45,253 nucleotides of DNA from an uncultured Thermomicrobiales bacterium. Its GTDB lineage: Bacteria > Chloroflexota > Chloroflexia > Thermomicrobiales > UBA6265. Positions 1 to 7,873 of this stretch are shown one piece after another. The notes under the pieces are model-generated. The model was not told the DNA's origin. It saw nothing but the letters and a program-made list of their open reading frames with translations, and made no database searches. The stretch spans positions 1 through 45,253 of the forward strand of contig CADCWL010000017.1 of assembly GCA_902806405.1 (NCBI GenBank), read 5' to 3'. The translations under genes were made by a program, and so were the position numbers. How positions within the stretch are numbered: position 1 is the first letter of the stretch; every line of letters begins with the position of its first letter.

Positions 1-367
1 ACTGGTACGTTTTGACAGAAAGCGCCGCTCCCGGGAGCCAGACGCCGATCCGCGGCTCGAGGCGGGCTGCGAAGACTCGGATCACGTCGGCGCCGCCACT
101 AACGCGGGGGCAGGCGCTGAAGGAGCACCAGGCTTCGCCATCGGGCGTTGTTACCCCCGTCGGCACCACGTTCGCCAGGTCGTAGGGGACAGCGTTGCAA
201 CCTTCTCCGATGGGGACGAGGTCGGTGCTCGGCAGGGCCGTGATCGGCGCAGGGGCCGGAGGCGGAAACGGCGGTGCCTTCTGCGCTTGCGCTGCTTCGC
301 CAGCGAACCCCAGGCTCCCTGTCCGCGCGACGAGGAGAACCGGCGGACTGATCGTTTCCGCGGTCAT
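1..367 (-). CDS. Unknown protein, C-terminal part beyond the window edge
   Basis: An open frame runs from an ATG at 367 to the left edge without a stop, giving at least 122 residues. The ATG follows a purine-rich AAAGGGGAAAGG stretch that is a good ribosome binding site, and an in-frame stop lies only about 12 codons upstream, which fixes the start. The N-terminal ~50 residues are rich in Ala and Pro, including a PPFPPPAPAP run; a modest hydrophobic stretch is not a clear signal peptide. The visible rest has three Cys (one in GEGCNAV, two in the WCSFSACP segment) and looks like a soluble or secreted domain. I do not recognise the family. It points away from the neighbouring reductase gene. 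Confidence 0.5.
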   Translation of the reverse strand, partial: MTAETISPPVLLVARTGSLGFAGEAAQAQKAPPFPPPAPAPITALPSTDLVPIGEGCNAVPYDLANVVPTGVTTPDGEAWCSFSACPRVSGGADVIRVFAARLEPRIGVWLPGAALSVKTYQ

Positions 368-519
368 CCTTTCCCCTTTGCCAGGCCGGTCGACCGTTCG
401 CTACCGAGCCGGGGATGGGGCATGAACCAAGAAGCTCGACGGGTTCGGAGCGTTGTAGACGAGCGGCACCCGGATGGCGAGGCACGAGTTGCCCGGTCGG
501 GGAGCGGAAATGACCCGCG

Positions 520-528
520 TGCTATCCT
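520..528 (+). promoter_or_regulatory. Possible extended -10 promoter for the aldo/keto reductase
   Basis: TGC followed by TATCCT fits an extended -10 element about 50 bases before the ATG at 578. No convincing -35 box is visible at the right distance, so this is tentative. Confidence 0.25.
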
Positions 529-577
529 GCCGCCCGTGGACGGCACGACCACCTGACCCAGCGAAGGGGGAACGGAC

Positions 578-1432
578 ATGGAGACGCGCCGACTCGGCAA
601 GACGGAGCACCAGAGCAGCGTCGTCACCTTCGGCACGTACGCGATCGGTAACGCGACGCAAGACGACGCGGACCGGGCAATCGAGTTCGCCCTTGAGCAC
701 GGTATCAACCACTTCGACGTGGCACCCAGCTACGCCGAAGCGGAACTGCGGCTCGGCTCGTACCTGGCGCGTCACCCCCAGCCTGATCTCTTCATCAGCT
801 GCAAGACGGAGAAGCGCGACGCGGCAGGGGCCCGCGCGGAGCTGCACCGGACGCTGGAGCGACTCGGCCGGGACCGCTTCGACCTCTATCAGCTCCATGC
901 CGTCGGTGATCTGGAGGATCTCGACCGCTGCTTCGCCCCCGGCGGCAGTTTTGACGTTTTTCTGGCGGCGCGGGACGAGGGGCTCGTCGGCCACATCGGC
1001 ATCACCGGGCACGGGATGGAGTCGCCGGCCACGCATGCCGAGGCGCTGGCGCGCTTCCCGTTCTCGACCGTGATGATCTCGCTCAACCCGTCTCTGCACG
1101 CGATACCGGCCTTCCGCCGCGATTGGGAGATGTTGCTCGCCCGCTGCCAGGCCGACGACGTCGGCATTCACGTCCTGAAGGCGACCGCCAAGGCGCCCTG
1201 GGGGGAGCGGACCCCGACCCACACCACATGGTACGAGCCGTTGACCGACCAAGCCGACATCGACCACGCCGTCGCATGGGCGCTTAGCCGGCCGGTGACG
1301 ACGCTCTGCAGCTCGGGTGATCTGACCGTCTTTCCCAAGATCGTCGATGCAGCAGAGCGATACCGTCCCGGCTCGGAGGCGTCTGGGGAACTGGTCGCGG
1401 CGGTACCGGGGTACGCCAACATCTTCGTCTAA
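578..1432 (+). CDS. Aldo/keto reductase family oxidoreductase
   Basis: A 284-residue protein of the aldo/keto reductase superfamily, which uses NAD(P)H to reduce carbonyl groups in the cytoplasm. The fold signature is present from the start (RLGKTEHQSSVVTFGTYAIG), and the catalytic tetrad can be assigned by eye as Asp47, Tyr52 (FDVAPSYAEAE), Lys76 (SCKTEK) and His107 (LYQLHAV). The C-terminal third carries the usual alpha/beta barrel strands ending in a short tail without the ferredoxin-like cysteines of some bacterial members. The ATG is preceded by GAAGGGGGA at a good distance. It is monocistronic here, so the substrate cannot be told from context. Confidence 0.93.
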   Translation: METRRLGKTEHQSSVVTFGTYAIGNATQDDADRAIEFALEHGINHFDVAPSYAEAELRLGSYLARHPQPDLFISCKTEKRDAAGARAELHRTLERLGRDRFDLYQLHAVGDLEDLDRCFAPGGSFDVFLAARDEGLVGHIGITGHGMESPATHAEALARFPFSTVMISLNPSLHAIPAFRRDWEMLLARCQADDVGIHVLKATAKAPWGERTPTHTTWYEPLTDQADIDHAVAWALSRPVTTLCSSGDLTVFPKIVDAAERYRPGSEASGELVAAVPGYANIFV

Positions 1433-1775
1433 GGGATGGGGGGGCCGGCGGAGGGGCGTCACCCTCCGTCCGCTTCCCCCCAGCTCGGCCGCGGCAGAGC
1501 TAGCCGTGCTCCGTGCGGACGCTGTATTCCGTCTGGCGATCTGCGCAGCTGACGATTTTCGCCGGCGACTCGCCCGTTCCCGTCGCCCACGGGGACGCCG
1601 GAACGCCCGCTCAAAGCTTGTCCGCGACAGGGCAGCCCTCAATCACCGGAGACCGTGGCGCCGACGTTGCACGGGGCGACCGTGGGCTGCTGTGGATTCC
1701 GAACAGGGCCGGATGTGCTTCAGACCCGTCGAGCGCGGATGTCCGGGAGAGCGGCGGGACGGGCGTCCCCGTTCG
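1433..1775. other. Gene-free gap between convergent genes
   Basis: 343 bases between the 3' ends of the reductase and the DUF402 gene. Apart from a small GC hairpin just after the reductase stop, I see no gene, RNA or repeat; open frames here have no family features. Confidence 0.5.
1449..1468 (+). terminator. Possible GC hairpin after the aldo/keto reductase
   Basis: CGGAGGG and CCCTCCG form a 7-bp stem with a 6-base loop 16 bases after the stop codon. No T-run follows, so it is at best a weak or factor-dependent terminator. Confidence 0.25.
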
Positions 1776-2351
1776 CTACGCCCGGAGGATGAACGCCGGG
1801 AGACCGTGGGCGGGGTCACGGTTATGGTCCAGATCGGGTCCATGTTCTGCGACCGAGGCTGCAGCAGCGGCGGCGACCTCGCGGCAGGCGGTGTCGACGG
1901 CGGTCGCCCACTCGGGCTGGAGGCGCTCGAGCGAGATCGCGTCCTCGAACTCGTCGCGGTCGAGCTCGGTGGCGGTGCCGTCGGGATCGAGCCAGAGGTC
2001 GAGCTCCAAGTCGAGATCGCGGTAGTAGTTCGTCCGCAACTCGACAAGGGGCCGCGAGAAGTTGACGTAATAACCCACGGTGCGGTCGTCTTCTGTCAGA
2101 AAGCGGAGGAGAGAGAACCATCGGTCGGGAAAGAACCACTGCTCGGCGGCGGTGCGGGCAAGCCGCTCGACCCCGCTCGGCGTCCGCACTTCGACCTCGC
2201 GCGGGCGGTAGAAGACGAACCGGTGGCGCAAAAGCTGACGCTCGCCCTGCGGCGCGGCGACCTTGATCCAGCCCCCCTCGATCTCGTACTCCCAGCAGGC
2301 GCCCCGGAGCTTCTCCTTGCGGTAGAACATGCGCGGAGCCCGTGCCGTCAT
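1776..2351 (-). CDS. DUF402 family protein (possible nucleoside phosphate phosphatase)
   Basis: A 191-residue member of the DUF402 family, whose studied members include nucleoside di/triphosphate phosphatases and FomD. The family core is clear: VGYYVNFSRPLVEL at about 112-125, then a run of acidic residues in RDLDLELDLWLDPDG and ELDRDEFEDA that would bind metal in characterised members. The ATG overlaps the stop codon of rsmG in the form ATGA, and GGGAGG lies 8 bases upstream inside rsmG, so the two genes are probably translationally coupled. Enzyme activity is inferred from family knowledge; the natural substrate is unknown. Confidence 0.85.
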   Translation of the reverse strand: MTARAPRMFYRKEKLRGACWEYEIEGGWIKVAAPQGERQLLRHRFVFYRPREVEVRTPSGVERLARTAAEQWFFPDRWFSLLRFLTEDDRTVGYYVNFSRPLVELRTNYYRDLDLELDLWLDPDGTATELDRDEFEDAISLERLQPEWATAVDTACREVAAAAAASVAEHGPDLDHNRDPAHGLPAFILRA

Positions 2352-3187
2352 CGCGTCGTCCTCCCGCGACCGTCCTCCCGCAACTGGCCGTCGCGGTGGA
2401 CGCCGAGGGGGTCACGCGCCGGTAACCCGGCCCTCCGCGGGTAGCGGCTCGGCGTCGGTGAGGTCTTCTCGACGAGAACGAGCTGGGTGCCGTCCGCTAC
2501 CCGTTCGACTCCGGCAAGCCGGACACCGAGCAGCGGCCCCGCGCAACGGGCCGCATCCAGTTCCGCCCCAATCGCCGCCCCCTTCGGGAACAGGGCGCTT
2601 CCACCCACCCGCAGCAGGGGCGCGCAGAGCTCAAGCAGGGCCGGCAGGGAGGCGACTGCGCGGGCGGTCGCAAGGTCGTGGGCACCACGGTGGTCGGGGT
2701 GGTGTCCCAGATCCTCGGCCCGGGCGGAGATCACGTCGACGTCGCAGAGGCCGAGCGTTTTTACCGTCTCGGTAAGAAAGGCCACCTTCTTGCCCGTGGC
2801 CTCGACCAGGGTCATCCGCAGGTCGGGACGGGCGATCTTGAGCGCGAGTCCCGGAAAGCCGGCACCGCTCCCGACATCGACCATTCGTGCCCGTCCATTC
2901 GGCAGGGCGGCGATGAGACGGTCGACCGCCGGCACCATTAGCAGCGCGTCGAGGAAAAGACGCCGATCGACCTCGTCGGGGTCGGTAATCGCGGTCAGGT
3001 TTACACGGCCGGCCCGATCGAGCAGGAGCCGCCGGTAGGCGTCGAAGCGAGCGAGTTGGTCGTCATCGAGTGGGACACCGGCGACCACCGCAGCGACGGA
3101 CAGCCCTTGCCAACGGGTAACCGGATCGACCGGCGGTGGGGCCGGAACGGTTGCCTCCTGGCGCAACGCCTCGGTCGTCCGTCCCAT
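2348..3187 (-). CDS. rsmG: 16S rRNA (guanine-N7) methyltransferase RsmG (GidB)
   Basis: RsmG methylates N7 of a guanine in the 530 loop of 16S rRNA. The SAM-binding motif VDVGSGAGFPGLALKI lies at about 103-118, followed by TLVEATGKKVAFL and the typical ATARAVASLPALLELCAPLL and RYPRRAG segments. I chose the ATG at 3187, which has GAGGAG 5 bases upstream; a longer form from an ATG at 3229 would add 14 residues but lacks a good binding site. About 20 residues after the usual family end form a charged tail. It follows dxs by 67 bases and overlaps the DUF402 gene by 4 bases, so dxs-rsmG-DUF402 probably form one transcript. Confidence 0.95.
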   Translation of the reverse strand: MGRTTEALRQEATVPAPPPVDPVTRWQGLSVAAVVAGVPLDDDQLARFDAYRRLLLDRAGRVNLTAITDPDEVDRRLFLDALLMVPAVDRLIAALPNGRARMVDVGSGAGFPGLALKIARPDLRMTLVEATGKKVAFLTETVKTLGLCDVDVISARAEDLGHHPDHRGAHDLATARAVASLPALLELCAPLLRVGGSALFPKGAAIGAELDAARCAGPLLGVRLAGVERVADGTQLVLVEKTSPTPSRYPRRAGLPARDPLGVHRDGQLREDGRGRTTR

Positions 3188-3254
3188 CCCGGCTCCTCGC
3201 GCGATCGGCTCCTCGCTCGGCCCGGTCATCGTCGCTGGTAGAGTTTAGCCCACC

Positions 3255-5219
3255 TTACCCCGTGCCGACCGTCACCGGGACCCCGGGGGCACCCGGCGTC
3301 GCCGCGGTCTCCTTTGCCGCCACGAGCGCGCGCGCGGCGGCGGCCACGCCCGATGGGGTGAGACCGGCCTTCTCCCGGAGTCGGCCCTGCGTAGCGTGCT
3401 CGAACACGCGGTCCGGCACGCCGAGGACGCGGACCGGAACCGCGAGGCCGTGTGCCGCCAGCGTCTCCAGCACGGCGGCGCCGAACCCGCCGACGCAGGC
3501 GCTCTCTTCCACGGTGACGATGGCCCCGCAGCGAAGCGCTAGCCCCACGATCAATTGCTCGTCGAGCGGCTTGACGAAGCGGGCGTTGACGACCGCGGCG
3601 TGGATCCCCTCGGCGGCAAGGGCCTCCGCCGCGCGCTGCGCGGGCAGGACCATCGCCCCCACGGCCACGATAGCGACGTCATTGCCTTCCTGCAGCAGTT
3701 CACCGCGGCCTACCGGCAGAACGTGCAGCGGCTCGTCGGTCGATACGCCAACGCCGGCTCCCCGCGGGTAGCGGATCGCGACCGGTCCGGCGTCCTGGTC
3801 GAGTGCGGTCGCCAGCATGTGACGAAGCTCGTTCTCATCTTTGGGCGCCATGATCGTGATGTTCGGTAGGCAGCGCAGATAGGAGAGGTCGTAGACGCCG
3901 TGGTGGGTACGACCGTCGTCGCCGGCAAAGCCGGCCCGGTCGAGCGCGAAGACGACCGGCAGGCGTTGCAGGCAGACATCGTGCAGGATCTGATCGTAGG
4001 CGCGCTGGAGAAAGGTCGAGTAGATTCCCGCCACCGGGCGCATTCCCTCGGTCGCGAGACCGGCCGCGAAGGTGACTGCGTGCTGCTCGGCGATCCCGAC
4101 GTCGTAGAACCGGTCCGGGTGGACCGCCTGGAACTTGGCCAGCGAGGTCCCGGTCGGCATCGCGGCCGTGATCGCGACGACGCGCGGATCGTGGTTCGCC
4201 AGTTCGATCACGGTGCGGGCAAAAACGTCCTGATATTTCGGCGGCTGGGGTGGGGCCCCGGGGACCGTCGGGAGCGCGGGGGCGGAGACGGCGTGGCTTC
4301 GCTCGTGGTCGGAGGCGGCGGCGGCGAAGCCCCGGCCTTTTTGGGTGACGACGTGGAGGAAGACAGGGCCGTCCACCTCCCGAGCCTGGCGAAGGGCGTC
4401 GATTGTCGCCCGCACATCGTGACCGTCGACGGGACCCATATAGGTGAAGCCAAGCTCCTCCCAAATCATGGCGTGGTAGACAAACTCCTTGAGGGAGTCT
4501 TTCCACCGTTTGCCGAGCTCGACCAAGAGTTCCCCCTGGGGGAGGCGCTCCGCCATCCTGGCCAGTTCGTCCTTCGCGCGGTTGTAGCGGCGGTCGGTGC
4601 GGACGCGGTCGAGGTACTTCGACATCGCTCCAACGTTGGGGGCGATCGACATCTCGTTGTCGTTGAGGACGACGATCAACGGCACGCTCAGGTTGCCGGC
4701 GTTGTTCAGCGCCTCGAAGGCCATCCCGCCGGTCAGCGCGCCGTCGCCGATAACGGCGACGGCCCGCCGCCTCTGGCCGGTCTGCTCAAAGGCGACGGCC
4801 ATCCCCAACGCGGCCGAGATCGAAGTCGAGGCGTGGCCGGCGCCAAAGGCATCGTGCTCGCTCTCGTCACGGGAGAGGAACCCGGAAAGCCCACCCTCCT
4901 GGCGGATCGTCTCGAACCGCTCGCGGCGTCCGGTCAGCAGCTTATGGACGTACGCCTGGTGGCCGACGTCCCAGACGATGCGGTCGCCGGGGGAATCGAA
5001 GACGTGGTGGAGGGCGATGGTCAGCTCAACCGTGCCCAGGCTAGCGCCGAGGTGCCCGCCATTCCGGGTCACGATCCGGACCAACTCACCCCGGATCTCG
5101 GCGGCAAGCGCCTCGAGATCGACGACGGAGCGACCCTTCAGGTCGGCCGGTTGCCGTACCTGGTCGAGGATCGGCGTTGCGGCGGCCGGTTCGGGAACGG
5201 TGCCGGGGACGGATGCCAT
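3255..5219 (-). CDS. dxs: 1-deoxy-D-xylulose-5-phosphate synthase
   Basis: Dxs condenses pyruvate with glyceraldehyde 3-phosphate to give DXP, the first step of the MEP isoprenoid pathway and a precursor of thiamine and pyridoxal. The 654-residue protein has the full family length. The thiamine diphosphate motif GDGALTGG...NN is at about 158-173, the transketolase-type pyrimidine-binding domain begins near 328, and the catalytic Glu sits in VGIAEQHAV near 378. The ATG at 5219 is preferred over a TTG one codon earlier because GGGAGG lies 7 bases before it. It is the first gene of the dxs-rsmG-DUF402 run. Confidence 0.97.
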   Translation of the reverse strand: MASVPGTVPEPAAATPILDQVRQPADLKGRSVVDLEALAAEIRGELVRIVTRNGGHLGASLGTVELTIALHHVFDSPGDRIVWDVGHQAYVHKLLTGRRERFETIRQEGGLSGFLSRDESEHDAFGAGHASTSISAALGMAVAFEQTGQRRRAVAVIGDGALTGGMAFEALNNAGNLSVPLIVVLNDNEMSIAPNVGAMSKYLDRVRTDRRYNRAKDELARMAERLPQGELLVELGKRWKDSLKEFVYHAMIWEELGFTYMGPVDGHDVRATIDALRQAREVDGPVFLHVVTQKGRGFAAAASDHERSHAVSAPALPTVPGAPPQPPKYQDVFARTVIELANHDPRVVAITAAMPTGTSLAKFQAVHPDRFYDVGIAEQHAVTFAAGLATEGMRPVAGIYSTFLQRAYDQILHDVCLQRLPVVFALDRAGFAGDDGRTHHGVYDLSYLRCLPNITIMAPKDENELRHMLATALDQDAGPVAIRYPRGAGVGVSTDEPLHVLPVGRGELLQEGNDVAIVAVGAMVLPAQRAAEALAAEGIHAAVVNARFVKPLDEQLIVGLALRCGAIVTVEESACVGGFGAAVLETLAAHGLAVPVRVLGVPDRVFEHATQGRLREKAGLTPSGVAAAARALVAAKETAATPGAPGVPVTVGTG

Positions 5220-5328
5220 CAAAGTGCCTCCCTACCAATCCGGAGGGACGCGGCGCGACCGAGACCCGGCGGTTGGTGAACCGGCCCCAGGACCGGCGCG
5301 AGGGGCCGCACCCGCGACCCAACGAGAC

Positions 5329-5358
5329 ACCCTAGCAAGCAAGCTGCCGCCACGTCAA
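5329..5358 (-). promoter_or_regulatory. Weak candidate promoter for dxs
   Basis: TTGACG and TAGGGT are separated by 18 bases, about 110 bases before the dxs ATG. The -35 box is good but the -10 box is poor. Confidence 0.25.
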
Positions 5359-5519
5359 ACCCTGGGGTAGCGGTCCCCACGGCGGTGCCGATCCCCTCGC
5401 CCGCTCCGGGGCTCCCTCTCGACCCCACCGCGCGATGCACATCGTCAACCGGAAGAAGCCGCTCCACCCTGTCCGAAGGAGATGTGCGCTCGGGATGGAG
5501 TCGCCGGTGTCCGGCAACC

Positions 5520-6160
5520 CTTCTGCCGAGCGGATTCGCCTTGCGGAACGAACCGCGTTTCCAGCCCGAAGCGCTCCTCGATCCCGCGGGCGAGCGCCCA
5601 GACCCCAGCAATCGCGCTGGCGTAGTGGGCCATGGCAAGGGCGGCGATACCGGCACCGGGCGCCATTGCGGGGAGCCACTCGGGGTCACCGACGTCGAGG
5701 AAGGCGTTGACGCGGCGGTCGATCGCGTCCGAGAGCTTTTTCGGTGCGTCGCCGGAGTCGATCGCGATCGTGACGGTCGTCTCCGTCTCGGCAGCAACGT
5801 TCTTCTCCGCCCTGGGTCCCGCTGCGCATGAGGTTCGAACTGTGCGTCTCAGCAGTTCGTCAAGGCACCAAGGAGGGCGAGGGCAGACAACGAGTCCTAG
5901 AACGCCTGTGAACGCCCGTGCCAGGAAGGTCGCCGGAGTCACGAGGAAGCACCGCCAAGCCGAGCCGGCAGGTCATCTCGCCGTTGTTGAGGATCTTGCG
6001 GTGGGCATCTAGCGCAAGGTGGTAAGCGAGTGAGTTCATCCCGTCCTTTCGGAGGGCCGCGGCCCGCCGCTCGTGCAGCGGTCGGGCCGGGCCGTGCTCA
6101 GGGGTATCGCGCCGCCAAAACAGGCCGCGGTGGACGAGCCGACGTCGGCTCCCAAGCTGT
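5520..6160 (-). pseudogene. Decayed Nif3 family (DUF34) dinuclear metal protein gene
   Basis: No single frame is intact, but segments of a Nif3-family protein can be read in order on this strand. Near 6140-6110 is LVHRGLFWRRD, matching the family's VHHGLFW with the second His lost. Next comes LHERRAAALRKDGMNSLAYH and LALDAHRKILNNGEM, matching YHLPLDAHP..GNN, around 6080-5980. In a shifted frame around 5680-5540 lies MAHYASAIAGVWALARGIEE with RFGLETRFV, matching the C-terminal GHYATE..GV..L motif. At least two frameshifts separate these blocks and the central part is eroded. A short ORF with an SD-like AAAGGA starts at an ATG near 6027, but it encodes only a fragment. The gene would have been transcribed towards dxs. 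Confidence 0.7.
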
Positions 6161-6644
6161 GTAGTCGAAGTTGGCGAGGCCGGCGCCGAGCGCGACCGTG
6201 GCGAGGAGCCTTGCCGTCACGGCCGCGAACTTGAAGGGTGGCCGGGGCGAGATCCAGGACGCGGTGCGGGTTGGCGTGAGCGTCGAGCGCCGGCGCCTGC
6301 GTGCCGAGGGTGGCGGTCGCCTTCGATCGGCCCCGTTCCGCAGGAACGATGCGCATCGCGCCACCCGGCGGGCTGCGATCGGCGTCCTGGACGGGCGTAT
6401 GGGCGCGGACCCGGCACGACGCGGCAGTCCCTCTGATAGACTCCCGACCCGCGGGCGTCGGACCTGGCGGTCGAACGGAACGATTGGCGCCGGCCGGCGA
6501 AACCGCCATCGGCTCAACATCGGCACCGGGTACCGGCCGTGACCACCGAGCCCCGTGTGTGGTGGCTAGGGTCTGGCGGGCATTAATCAAACGTCGCATG
6601 GGCCGACCCGGCCGCGGTGCCGGTCGCGTCGGAGGGCGGGCTAG
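6161..6644. other. Gene-poor gap, probably partly pseudogene remnant
   Basis: The N-terminal part of the decayed Nif3 gene may extend into the lower end of this stretch, but I could not align it. No intact gene, RNA or repeat is recognised before the GTG of the next gene. Confidence 0.4.
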
Positions 6645-7634
6645 GTGCTTGCGCTGTCGAGGGAGGACGTCCGGCGGCTGGTTCCGATGCCGGTCGCGAT
6701 CGCCCTAATGAAGACCGCGTTTGCCGAGCTGTCGGCGGGACGGGCGGCCTCGCCGTTGCGGACGGTGATTCCGCTGCCGGAGGTGGAAGGGGACGCCCTC
6801 TTCATGCCGGCCCGGGTGCCGGCGGCGAACGCGCTCGGCGTTAAGGTCGTTTCCGTCGTCCCGGTTAACCGGGCGCGCGATCTACCGGTGATCCACGCAA
6901 TCGTCTGCCTCATCGACGACCAGACGGGGCGTCCCCTCGCGATCATGGACGGGACCTACCTCACCGCGTTGCGCACCGGCGCAGTCTCCGGCGCCGCCAC
7001 GGATTTGCTGGCCCGCCCCGACAGCCGGGTGCTGGTCGCGATCGGGGCCGGAGCGCAAGGGGCTACCCAGATTGCCGCCGTCTGCGCGGTACGGCCGATC
7101 GAGCGGGTGATAGCCGTCGACGTCGGGGAGCCGGCGCTTCTCCGTTTGCGGGAGGCGATGGCGCGGGATTGGCCCGACCTCGTCGACCGGCTCGAGACGA
7201 CGACCGACGCCGCGTCGGCGGTACGCCTGGCGGATGTCGTTTGCACGGCGACGACGTCCAAGACGCCCGTCTTCGACGACGCGGACCTCCGCCCGGGGAC
7301 GCACGTCAACGCGGTCGGTGCCTACACACCGGAGATGCAGGAGATCCCTGCAGCGACGGTCCTCCGCGCCGCGGTGACCGTCGACGCGATCGACGCCGCG
7401 CTCGCGGAGGCCGGCGACCTGATCGCCCCGCTGCGCGCTGGCCTCGTCGGGCGGGACCACTTCGTGCGGGAACTCGGCATGGTGGTCGCCGGAAGCGCGA
7501 CCGGTCGCACGGACGTGACCGAGATCACCCTCTTCAAGTCGGTCGGCAACGCTGTCCAAGACATCGTCGTCGCCCGACGCGCCATCGACCGAGCTCGCGA
7601 GATGGGGGTCGGCACCACCGTCGACCTCGGTTAA
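6645..7634 (+). CDS. Ornithine cyclodeaminase / mu-crystallin family NAD(P)-dependent enzyme
   Basis: A 329-residue member of the ornithine cyclodeaminase/mu-crystallin family, whose enzymes act on amino or imino acids (ornithine, alanine, ketimines) with NAD(P). Family blocks are clear: [11 protein letters not shown] near 63-73 with the conserved Lys67, [19 protein letters not shown] near 102-120, the Rossmann IGAGAQG at 133-139, and [10 protein letters not shown] near the C-terminus. The start is GTG at 6645 with GGAGG about 9 bases upstream. It stands alone between reverse-strand units, so whether it is a cyclodeaminase, alanine dehydrogenase or ketimine reductase cannot be decided here. 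Confidence 0.9.
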   Translation: MLALSREDVRRLVPMPVAIALMKTAFAELSAGRAASPLRTVIPLPEVEGDALFMPARVPAANALGVKVVSVVPVNRARDLPVIHAIVCLIDDQTGRPLAIMDGTYLTALRTGAVSGAATDLLARPDSRVLVAIGAGAQGATQIAAVCAVRPIERVIAVDVGEPALLRLREAMARDWPDLVDRLETTTDAASAVRLADVVCTATTSKTPVFDDADLRPGTHVNAVGAYTPEMQEIPAATVLRAAVTVDAIDAALAEAGDLIAPLRAGLVGRDHFVRELGMVVAGSATGRTDVTEITLFKSVGNAVQDIVVARRAIDRAREMGVGTTVDLG

Positions 7635-7873
7635 TCTCGCACCGCGCGAGCACCGCCGGAGCCGCGCTTCAACCTCCGAGGCCGGAAGCGAAGCGCGTCA
7701 AACCCGCCGGTGCAGAACACCAACGGGGGCGCCAGAGGATCAGTTGCGGCCATTCCGGGGAGAGCACAAACCTCATCGGGTGTGGAACGCAGCCCGCGGA
7801 AAACGGAACCTCCCCGCTCCGGAATCGGGTGGGTCCCGTTCCCCGTGGGCTACGTTACGGCCGTGGCCTGTCG

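Noticed and set aside
401-1642. A 413-codon reverse frame opposite the aldo/keto reductase
   Set aside because: Antisense to a complete gene with all catalytic residues; no family features.
5220-5222. TTG start for dxs one codon before the ATG
   Set aside because: The spacing from GGGAGG fits the ATG better.
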